Shown here in pieces: positions 1 through 4,963 of a stretch of DNA of 6,938 nucleotides. The translations under genes were made by a program, and so were the position numbers. How positions within the stretch are numbered: the first letter of the stretch is position 1; each line of letters opens with the position of its first letter. Under the pieces are notes generated by a model. The model saw only the letters and a program-made list of their open reading frames with translations. It did no database searches and was not told where the DNA came from. The DNA is from JAHILA01 sp035528175. Its GTDB lineage: Bacteria; Patescibacteriota; Minisyncoccia; RBG-13-40-8-A. The stretch lies in assembly GCA_035528175.1 (NCBI GenBank), contig DATKZC010000017.1, positions 1 to 6,938 on the forward strand, given 5' to 3'.

Positions 1-728
1 ATAATATTCTGAATATATTCAAAAAGCATAACGTTTCAGCTACTTTATTTGTGACTGGCGAAGTTTTAGAATATTGTCCTGATTTGGTAAAAAAATGGTC
101 TAAGAATTTTGAAATTGGATGTCATAATTATTGGCATAATCAGCTGGATAAAATCGATTTGGCAGAAAGAGAAAGACAGGTCAAAAACTTCGTTAATCTA
201 TACAAAGGGATTTTCGGATTTGCGCCAAAGGGATTTAGAGCGCCGAGAAACGTGATTGATAACCAGCAATTTCCGATTTTAGAAAGGTATGATTTTATTT
301 ATGATGCCAGTGTTTTCCCGCGCTATCCTTGGCGTATCGGAGCATATGTTGGATATAGAGGCAGGGCGCCGATAGTGCCATATTGGCCAAACAAAAAGAA
401 TTACAAGAAGAGATGTCCCTCGACTGCGCTCGGGATGAGCAATAAATTGCTCGAAATCCCAGAAAGCCCGGCTCCATTTGATGTTCCTTTTGTCGGGACG
501 TGGCTGAGAAAATTAGGCGTAAAGTTTTTCAGATTTATTTTTAAAATAAGAAAGCCGGAGTTTGTCAGTTTTAGCATGCATTCTTGGGATGGAGTCAAAT
601 TTGAAGGTAAAAGTTCTAAAAATAGCGGTAAAGAGTTTTTAAAACAACTTGACGAGATGCTAGGATTTTTAAAGAAAATCGGCTACGAATTTAAAACAGG
701 CGAGCAAATTTCATCTGAAATTACTTGA
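1..728 (+). CDS. Polysaccharide deacetylase (NodB homology domain), 5'-truncated by window edge
   Basis: This is the C-terminal part of a carbohydrate esterase family 4-type deacetylase, a family that removes N- or O-acetyl groups from cell-wall or exopolysaccharide sugars using a metal ion. The reading frame is open from base 3, so the true start and the catalytic Asp-Asp motif lie outside the window. The GTG at 51 is internal, because the conserved ATLFVTGE strand is read straight through it. Counting that codon as residue 1, the metal-binding pair is His25 and His29 (HNYWH), the RAP motif lies at 63-65, and the late His motif is MHSWD with His177. All are in the expected order for the family. 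Residues 121-130 (RCPSTALGMS) are a palindromic-repeat insert between the RAP and final His motifs. The gene ends in TGA at 726-728, inside a promoter-like element. Substrate unknown; the surface-glycan neighbours favour an exopolysaccharide or peptidoglycan target. Confidence 0.9.
   Translation, partial: NILNIFKKHNVSATLFVTGEVLEYCPDLVKKWSKNFEIGCHNYWHNQLDKIDLAERERQVKNFVNLYKGIFGFAPKGFRAPRNVIDNQQFPILERYDFIYDASVFPRYPWRIGAYVGYRGRAPIVPYWPNKKNYKKRCPSTALGMSNKLLEIPESPAPFDVPFVGTWLRKLGVKFFRFIFKIRKPEFVSFSMHSWDGVKFEGKSSKNSGKEFLKQLDEMLGFLKKIGYEFKTGEQISSEIT
417..440 (+). repeat. In-frame palindromic element in the deacetylase gene (PST type)
   Basis: A short GC-rich element starting CCCTCGACTGCGCTCGGG in AT-rich coding DNA. 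Bases 419-423 can pair with 430-434 (one G-T wobble) around a 6-base loop. It encodes PSTALGMS in the gene's frame and separates KNYKK from the conserved-looking NKLLEIPESPAPF. It matches the element at 4754-4777: both carry CCCTCGAC, then GCTCGGG, then AGC. I know PSTALGM, and its antisense readings SRAQSRD and PSAVEG, as recurrent low-level insertions in environmental bacterial proteins. It is therefore better read as a dispersed REP-like element than as part of the deacetylase fold. Confidence 0.75.
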
Positions 729-748
729 CATGTTTTTTGTGCTATAAT
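725..748 (+). promoter_or_regulatory. Promoter for the secreted-protein gene: TTGACA, 12-bp spacer, extended -10 TGCTATAAT
   Basis: A perfect TTGACA (725-730) overlaps the TGA stop of the deacetylase. A perfect TATAAT (743-748) is preceded by TGC (740-742), an extended -10. The spacer is only 12 bp, much shorter than the usual 16-18, so the extended -10 may do most of the work. Transcription would start near 755, only about 7 bases before the ATG at 762. The 33-bp intergenic position supports a real promoter. Confidence 0.65.
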
Positions 749-761
749 TAAAAGGCAATAA

Positions 762-1655
762 ATGTTAATCTATAAAAACATGAAAAATAAAAAACAAATG
801 CATAGAAAAATTTTATTAATAATATTTATTTTAATTTTTATTATGGAAGGTAATCCTGTTTTTGCTGCGCACGATACGGTTACTGTGAGTGAGGACACTG
901 ATATTTATTTTAGCGGCAATGGAGAAACGATTGTTATGGAGTCCGGATCGGAGCTGGCCGGATTTGTAGTTTACACCGATTACATGACGCTTGATTTGGA
1001 AGATGGTTCAAGTGTTGTTTTAATATCGGCAACAAGAAAAATAATGACAGTTGATCCTGTCATTGCCGAGGTTGTTTGTTACGGCGCCCTTAATTATTCC
1101 GATATTACACTTACTTCAACAACCACACAAACAATTACTTTGACTTTTGGCGATTCATGTCCTGCTATTCCTTCTTCTGGAGGAAGCTCGGGTGGTGGCG
1201 GCGCATATGTCATACCAGTCGTACCTATTACGCCTATAATACCTACGACCTCGACAAATGCCAAACCAGAAGATTATGGATTAAAGGAAGGAGACTCAAT
1301 CAGAGCAGAAGGAGATTTTGATATTTTTATCATTAATCAGTATGGCTACAAAAGATTATTCCTTAATCCAACCATCTTTAATATGTACGGACATTTAGGC
1401 AGTTGGGAGGATGTGAAGACCGTGGCTCCGGAAACCAGAGATGCTTTTATCACTTCTACCCATTATCGTTTTGTGGATGAAGACAAAGTTTATCATATGA
1501 ATGTTACCGGTGAAGATACTGGTACTTTGCACTGGTTGAATATGACTGGAGAGAACTTCCTTGTACAAGGAGGTAAATCCGAAGCTATATTTATTATCAA
1601 TAAATCAGAATTTGAATGGTATGAGAAAGGGGAGGAGAAGAATTCTCTAAACTGA
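762..1655 (+). CDS. Secreted protein of unknown function: signal peptide, beta-rich domain, Gly/Pro linker, C-terminal tandem repeat
   Basis: A 297-residue exported protein. The basic N-terminus (to Arg15-Lys16) is followed by a hydrophobic segment (about 17-28) and a signal peptidase I site after VFA (35). There is no lipobox cysteine. Residues 36-134 are beta-strand-like with only two cysteines (106 and 133), a possible disulfide. A Gly/Ser run (about 138-147) and a Pro/Ile/Thr linker (150-168) lead to a C-terminal region made of two related units (about 176-232 and 233-290). Each has a D-x-I/Y-x-F/Y start and an aromatic WL/RLF-N core; the first contains IFNMYGHLGSWEDVK. I recognise this region as recurring in Patescibacteria secreted proteins but cannot name a characterised family or function. 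No C-terminal anchor or LPXTG is present. An ATG at 780 gives a more typical signal-peptide n-region and is a real alternative start. The gene has its own promoter and terminator, so it is probably monocistronic. Confidence 0.85.
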   Translation: MLIYKNMKNKKQMHRKILLIIFILIFIMEGNPVFAAHDTVTVSEDTDIYFSGNGETIVMESGSELAGFVVYTDYMTLDLEDGSSVVLISATRKIMTVDPVIAEVVCYGALNYSDITLTSTTTQTITLTFGDSCPAIPSSGGSSGGGGAYVIPVVPITPIIPTTSTNAKPEDYGLKEGDSIRAEGDFDIFIINQYGYKRLFLNPTIFNMYGHLGSWEDVKTVAPETRDAFITSTHYRFVDEDKVYHMNVTGEDTGTLHWLNMTGENFLVQGGKSEAIFIINKSEFEWYEKGEEKNSLN

Positions 1656-1667
1656 AAACAACAAAGT

Positions 1668-1698
1668 AAAAACAACCCCTTTTTGGGGTTGTTTTTTT
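1668..1698 (+). terminator. Strong intrinsic terminator after the secreted-protein gene
   Basis: AACAACCCC (1671-1679) and GGGGTTGTT (1685-1693) form a perfect 9-bp stem with a TTTTT loop, extendable to 12 bp using the upstream A-run and the downstream T-run. Seven T residues follow (1692-1698). It begins 12 bases after the TGA at 1655. The A-rich 5' flank could allow weak function on the opposite strand as well. Confidence 0.95.
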
Positions 1699-1708
1699 GT
1701 TAAGAAAA

Positions 1709-1717
1709 TGCTATTCT
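1709..1717 (+). promoter_or_regulatory. Possible extended -10 (TGCTATTCT) for the FemAB-like gene
   Basis: TGC followed by TATTCT (4 of 6 matches to TATAAT, including the important first two bases and the last) lies 18 bases from -10 start to the ATG at 1730. The corresponding distance is 19 bases at the secreted-protein gene, which shares the TGCTAT core. It sits just after the terminator, where a new promoter is needed. No convincing -35 is visible. Weak evidence on its own. Confidence 0.35.
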
Positions 1718-1729
1718 TAATACAAATAT

Positions 1730-2770
1730 ATGGGTAATTTCCAAAGGCTAAATAAGCCCGAATTTAGGGCATTATTGGATAAAACGCTCTTTAAGACGTT
1801 TTTTCATTCTTTAATATGGCATGAATTTTTGGAAAAGGAATTCAAGTGGTTAAAATTTGAGTATTATTTGTATAGAGATGAAGCAATATTGCCATTGGCA
1901 AGGTTTAAAGTTTTTGGAAAGGAAAAATTGGTCTCTTTGCCGTTTTGTGAGTATGGAGGGCCACTGCCATTAGAAGGCAGCATTTTCATCAATGATTTTG
2001 AAACAGATGCATTGAAAGAGTTTAAAAATTTCAAAATTAAATATCATCCAAGTATTTCTAAAATTACGTTTAATCCAATAAATAGTTCAAGTACTGTATC
2101 AAGCCATTGGTTAAGATTGGGAAATAAATCAGAACAAGAAGTTTGGGAATCTTTACGCAAAACATTAAGACATGAAATTAAAAATGCCCAACAAAAAGGC
2201 CTAGAAATTAGGGCATCAAAAGACCCAAAATGCTTTAAAAAATTCTACGATTTATATACTGCGAATTTGAGGCGAAAAAGGACTATTCCTTATCCTTGGC
2301 ATCTAGTCCAATTTCTATGCCAAAATGCGCCTAGCGAGCTATTATTGGCCTTCTATAGGGGTAAAATCGTGGGGGGTGCCTTATTTCTGGAATACAGTAA
2401 AATAAGCCATTATTTCTTAAGCGCAATAGACCATAAATACCGTAATCTCGGCATAGCGCACCTCATTTTATGGGAAAAAATAAAGAGTTTAATCGGCAAA
2501 GATATTACTCTTGATTTGGGCGCCTCGCCACAGGGCTCGGACTTGGAAATTTTCAAACGTGGCTGGGGAGGAATAGAATATCCAATTTATCAAATTTGCC
2601 TGCCTGCCGATAGGCAGGGAATAAAAAGAACCCCCGCCTTCGCCGAGGCTTCGGCGGGCAGGGAAGAATCTTTTTTGCGTTCGTCAAAAATAATCAGATT
2701 TATTTGGGGTTTGCTACCAAATTATATTATCCAAAAACTCAGCCCATATTTGATAAAATACAGAATATAA
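1730..2770 (+). CDS. FemAB/GNAT-family transferase (peptidoglycan-bridge or glycan aminoacyl/acyl transferase-like)
   Basis: A 346-residue cytoplasmic protein with the double-GNAT layout of the FemAB-like families. The C-terminal GNAT half is clear: a basic helix around 142-160 (LRKTLRHEIKNAQQKG), the substrate-side segment 168-198, the strand pair LLLAFYRGKIVGGALFLEY (204-222), HYFLSAIDHKYRNLGIAHLI (227-246) and the signature LDLGASPQGSDLEIFKRGWGG (261-281). FemAB proteins add amino acids from aminoacyl-tRNA to peptidoglycan precursors. Relatives in exopolysaccharide loci have undefined acceptors, and this locus suggests the latter. An in-frame TAA 12 bases upstream fixes the ATG start, leaving no room for a Shine-Dalgarno within that gap and none obvious beyond it. 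Residues about 289-312 are translated from two palindromic repeats, after which a normal-looking tail (RFIWGLLPNYIIQKLSPYL) resumes. The 3' end overlaps the opposing aminotransferase gene by 32 bp. Confidence 0.85.
   Translation: MGNFQRLNKPEFRALLDKTLFKTFFHSLIWHEFLEKEFKWLKFEYYLYRDEAILPLARFKVFGKEKLVSLPFCEYGGPLPLEGSIFINDFETDALKEFKNFKIKYHPSISKITFNPINSSSTVSSHWLRLGNKSEQEVWESLRKTLRHEIKNAQQKGLEIRASKDPKCFKKFYDLYTANLRRKRTIPYPWHLVQFLCQNAPSELLLAFYRGKIVGGALFLEYSKISHYFLSAIDHKYRNLGIAHLILWEKIKSLIGKDITLDLGASPQGSDLEIFKRGWGGIEYPIYQICLPADRQGIKRTPAFAEASAGREESFLRSSKIIRFIWGLLPNYIIQKLSPYLIKYRI
2603..2618 (+). repeat. Perfect short inverted repeat in the FemAB-like gene (LPADRQG element)
   Basis: CCTGCC (2603-2608), a GATA loop and GGCAGG (2613-2618) form a perfect 6-bp hairpin, preceded by another TGCC. 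Read in frame it gives LPADRQG directly after the conserved IYQI segment. LPADRQ is a peptide I associate with dispersed GC-rich palindromes in Patescibacteria genomes. It lies 14 bases from the next element. Confidence 0.75.
2631..2662 (+). repeat. GC-rich palindromic element in the FemAB-like gene (PAFAEASAGR element)
   Basis: CGCCGA (2641-2646), a GGCT loop and TCGGCG (2651-2656) form a perfect 6-bp hairpin. In an alternative fold CCCGCC (2633-2638) pairs with GGCGGG (2653-2658). The element encodes TPAFAEASAGR in frame and stands out as an island of G+C in an AT-rich gene. It ends in GGCAGG, the same half-site as the element at 2603-2618, so the two may be one composite unit. Confidence 0.75.
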
Positions 2771-3785
2771 TTTTATCAATATCTTTTTCAGTAAACCAGT
2801 TTTGTAAGGGGAAATTAATAATGCATTCGGCAATACGAGAAGTGTTTGGCAGATTAGAATAAATTGGATTATTCCAAATGCGCGAACAGAAAATATGTTT
2901 TTTGCGTAATTTATTGAATAATTTATCGCGATTGATGTTTTTCGGAACAAGAGCAGACAAATAGGTGAAAGTATTATTCTCGGATTCCTGAACCATAAAG
3001 CCGATTTCTAAAAGCTTTTTTTGAAAGTATTTTGCTAAGTTGATGCGTTTAGCAAGATTGGTTTCAATGTTTTCCAGGCAGTAATTTACAACTTTTAGAC
3101 ATTTTTTTGAAATTCCTTTTGCCTCGTCGTAACCTTGCAGAGACGAAGGCGGATTGATTTTTCTGAATTTTTCCGACAATCCAGCACACCAGGGAAACAA
3201 TCTCAAAAATTTTATGATATTAAATGGCTTTGATTCGTATTTCGGCAATTCCATTTCTATTTGATTCTTACAAACCAGCATCCCACCATTTATAACAGGA
3301 AATAGCTTTGTGAAACTAAAGAATGCACAATCTCCGGAAATTTTAGACGGCCATATATGAGCACAGTCTTCAATGATTTTCAAATTATATTTTTCAGCAA
3401 TTTTCAGGATTTCGTCCATCTTATTCGGTAGTCCATAAGTGTGGCAAATGAGAATCGATTTAGTTAAGGGAGTAATTTTCGATTCAACATCAGTAAAATC
3501 AGCATGAAAGGTTTTAATATTTGCATCCAGATAAATCGGCTTGATGTTGTATTGCTCTAAAATCGGTTTAAAGATATCGCAAATATAGGTAGGGAATATC
3601 ATTTCGGAATTTTCCAGGTTTAGTTGTTGTATTGCCAATTTGAAAGCGGATCTGCCGGAATCAGTGAATATAATTTGATGATCAGGAAAATTTTCGGCTA
3701 TTTTATTTTTCAAATTAGCCTCAGAAAATTTTCTGAAGAGTATTCGTAAAGGAAATTTTTTAAATTGTGGATGCGTAAAATACAT
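2739..3785 (-). CDS. DegT/DnrJ/EryC1/StrS-family PLP-dependent sugar aminotransferase
   Basis: Likely transfers an amino group, typically from glutamate, onto a nucleotide-linked keto sugar, supplying an amino sugar for surface glycans. Counting from the ATG at 3785 (348 residues), fold-type I motifs appear in order: phosphate-binding TDSGRSAFKLA (41-51), IIEDCAH with Asp140 near the PLP ring nitrogen, and SFTKLFPVINGG, where Lys160 is the expected Schiff-base lysine. The C-terminus has the family's FPLQNWFTEKDIDKI. The protein is slightly shorter than the usual 360-400 residues. A TTG at 3806 would add seven residues and has GGAGG 11 bases upstream, but that GGAGG is the antisense of conserved YPP codons in the neighbouring gene, so ATG is preferred. 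The gene is convergent with and overlaps the FemAB-like gene, and is divergent from the glycosyltransferase with 2 bp between start codons. A possible repeat lies at PPSSLQGYDEAKG. Confidence 0.88.
   Translation of the reverse strand: MYFTHPQFKKFPLRILFRKFSEANLKNKIAENFPDHQIIFTDSGRSAFKLAIQQLNLENSEMIFPTYICDIFKPILEQYNIKPIYLDANIKTFHADFTDVESKITPLTKSILICHTYGLPNKMDEILKIAEKYNLKIIEDCAHIWPSKISGDCAFFSFTKLFPVINGGMLVCKNQIEMELPKYESKPFNIIKFLRLFPWCAGLSEKFRKINPPSSLQGYDEAKGISKKCLKVVNYCLENIETNLAKRINLAKYFQKKLLEIGFMVQESENNTFTYLSALVPKNINRDKLFNKLRKKHIFCSRIWNNPIYSNLPNTSRIAECIINFPLQNWFTEKDIDKIIFCILSNMG
3121..3150 (-). repeat. Possible degraded palindromic element in the aminotransferase gene
   Basis: GCCT and CGTC (3121-3128) can pair with GACG (3142-3145) and AGGC (3147-3150), leaving one bulged A and a 13-base loop. 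On the gene's strand it encodes SSLQGYDEA within PPSSLQGYDEAKG, a peptide resembling other dispersed CPR-type repeat translations. Some of it may be native, because DEAKGISKK-like sequence is plausible for the family. Tentative. Confidence 0.4.
3721..3736. repeat. Perfect 16-bp palindrome TCAGAAAATTTTCTGA
   Basis: Two 8-base arms are exact reverse complements with no spacer. It lies 52 bases upstream of the glycosyltransferase start codon and inside the first part of the opposing aminotransferase gene, where an operator for rightward transcription could sit. It may equally be a chance product of AT-rich coding sequence. Confidence 0.4.
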
Positions 3786-3799
3786 ATATGAAAATTTTA
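3776..3799. promoter_or_regulatory. Candidate divergent start region with opposed TAAAAT hexamers around CATATATG
   Basis: The aminotransferase ATG (antisense, 3785-3783) and the glycosyltransferase ATG (3788-3790) lie in one 8-bp palindrome, CATATATG (3783-3790). A TAAAAT hexamer (5 of 6 matches to a -10) lies 12 bases before the rightward ATG at 3776-3781. Another lies 14 bases before the leftward ATG, at 3799-3794 on the minus strand. If used, both mRNAs would begin at or next to their start codons. Hexamers of this kind are common in AT-rich DNA, and no -35 is evident. Confidence 0.3.
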
Positions 3800-4963
3800 A
3801 TGCCAATTTTACATTATCCTCCGGTTATCGGCGGTTTTGAGATTTTTTCCCAGAATATCGCCGAACGTATCAGTAAAACCGATAATGTTTTTGTTATTAC
3901 CAGCAAGGTAGTCAATACGCCCGACAAAGAAACAAAATACAATTTAAGAATAGTGAGAACTTCACCTTGGAAATTAAAAAATCTTTCTTATAGTAAGGCC
4001 TGGTTTATTCTTGGTGCCATGGCTTGGATTCTAATCAGTTCTATCAGAATAGCCAGAAAAGAGAAAGTTCAACTTGTACATGCCCAAGGTTTTTTGAGCG
4101 GAATTATTGCTTTATTGATAAAAAAAATCACTAAAATTCCGTATCTGCTTACTATTCAATCAGCTGATTTTAGTGTATATCATCCGCGTCTGAATATCAA
4201 TATTATTAAGATAATTTACAGAAATATAGAAAAAGCGGTTTTTCGTAATGCAAATTATTGTCATGCAGTAAGTAATTATTTGGCAGGACATATAAGGCAG
4301 CATGGAATACAAAAAGTTGAAATGATCCCCAATGGCGTTAATTGGGAAAAATTCAAATCAGATACTGATAAATTAAAAACCAGGAAAGAATTAGGATTTG
4401 ATGCAGAAAATCTAATTGTTTGCGTTTCACGGTTAGAACATAAAAATGGAACGCATGATTTAATTGAAGCGGCAAAATATCTCAATGATTTTGATTTTAA
4501 AATAATTATCTGTGGCAATGGGTCAGAAAAAGAGAAGCTGGAAAGAATGATAAAAGATTCTAACTTAGAAAGCAAAGTGTTTTTATTGGGTGATATTCTG
4601 CATAGCGAATTGCCCAAATATGTTGCCTGCGCGGATATTTTTGTCAGGCCCTCCCTGGCAGAGGGATTCGGCATTGTGTTTTTGGAGGCAATGGCCTGCA
4701 ATGTTGCGGTTATCGGGACGCCAGTGGGTGGAATACTCGATTTTTTAAAAGACCCCTCGACAAGCTCGGGGCAAGCAACGGGTTTATTATGTGAGGCAGG
4801 TAATCCAAAAGATATTGCTGAGAAAATTAAAATTTTAATCCAGGACAAGACATTACGAGAACAGCTTATTAAAAATGGCAGGCAAATGATTTTAAAAGAA
4901 TATAATTGGGATAAAATCAGTGAAAAATTAAGAAAACTTTATGAGGAAATTATTAATTGCTAG
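3788..4963 (+). CDS. GT4-family glycosyltransferase (GT-B fold), with an in-frame repeat insert
   Basis: A 391-residue retaining glycosyltransferase that moves a sugar from a nucleotide donor to a lipid-linked or nascent glycan at the cytoplasmic face of the membrane. The acceptor-side Rossmann domain starts MKILMPILHYPPVIGG (1-16). The donor domain has IPNGVNWEKF (180-189), a strand with SRLEHKNG (214-221; Arg215 and Lys219 at the donor-phosphate-binding positions) and the E-x7-E motif Glu292-Glu300 in AEGFGIVFLEAM. Residues 323-330 (PSTSSGQA) are a palindromic insert between FLKD and TGLLCEAGNP, where relatives have a short loop. A hydrophobic stretch around 72-86 may aid membrane association. 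No Shine-Dalgarno is visible upstream. It starts 2 bp from the divergent aminotransferase and overlaps the next glycosyltransferase by 23 bp, so the two are probably translated together. Donor and acceptor cannot be predicted. Confidence 0.92.
   Translation: MKILMPILHYPPVIGGFEIFSQNIAERISKTDNVFVITSKVVNTPDKETKYNLRIVRTSPWKLKNLSYSKAWFILGAMAWILISSIRIARKEKVQLVHAQGFLSGIIALLIKKITKIPYLLTIQSADFSVYHPRLNINIIKIIYRNIEKAVFRNANYCHAVSNYLAGHIRQHGIQKVEMIPNGVNWEKFKSDTDKLKTRKELGFDAENLIVCVSRLEHKNGTHDLIEAAKYLNDFDFKIIICGNGSEKEKLERMIKDSNLESKVFLLGDILHSELPKYVACADIFVRPSLAEGFGIVFLEAMACNVAVIGTPVGGILDFLKDPSTSSGQATGLLCEAGNPKDIAEKIKILIQDKTLREQLIKNGRQMILKEYNWDKISEKLRKLYEEIINC
4754..4777 (+). repeat. In-frame palindromic element in the first glycosyltransferase gene (PSTSSGQA type)
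   Basis: CCTCGA (4755-4760) pairs with TCGGGG-side bases 4766-4771 (one T-G wobble) around a 5-base CAAGC loop. It encodes PSTSSGQA, eight codons in the gene's frame, and interrupts an otherwise standard GT4 loop. It shares CCCTCGAC and GCTCGGG with the element at 417-440, in the same orientation and reading phase. The antisense strand reads PELVEG, another signature I associate with this dispersed repeat class. Confidence 0.8.

Noticed and set aside
295..598. Two minus-strand open frames within the deacetylase (to 477 and to 598)
   Set aside because: Both are antisense to conserved NodB motifs and owe part of their length to the repeat at 417-440.
1781..1802. AAAACG and CGTTTT arms around TCTTTAAGA followed by T residues, resembling a terminator or attenuator
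   Set aside because: The stem is AT-rich with a bulged C and lies at codons 18-25 of the FemAB-like gene. Termination there would abolish the gene, and the codons look like ordinary protein sequence.
2371..2376. Run of six G residues as a possible phase-variation or slippage site in the FemAB-like gene
   Set aside because: It encodes the ordinary GKIVGGALF GNAT strand and six bases is short for phase variation. The frame is intact on both sides.
2714..2950. A 78-codon open frame on the minus strand
   Set aside because: It overlaps the aminotransferase in another frame on the same strand and has no start signal or domain.
3603..3785. Truncated N-terminus of the aminotransferase
   Set aside because: It is a little short for the family, but the phosphate-binding SGRSA motif is at a normal distance from the start and all catalytic motifs are present, so the gene appears complete.
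3786..3806. TTG start at 3806 for the aminotransferase, with GGAGG at 3822-3818 (minus strand)
   Set aside because: Kept only as an alternative: it would overlap the divergent gene by 19 bp, spacing is long, and the GGAGG is explained by conserved Pro-Pro codons of the glycosyltransferase.
4276..4848. A 190-codon open frame on the minus strand
   Set aside because: It lies wholly inside the well-supported glycosyltransferase gene, has no recognisable domain, and contains the antisense repeat reading PELVEG. It is a shadow frame.
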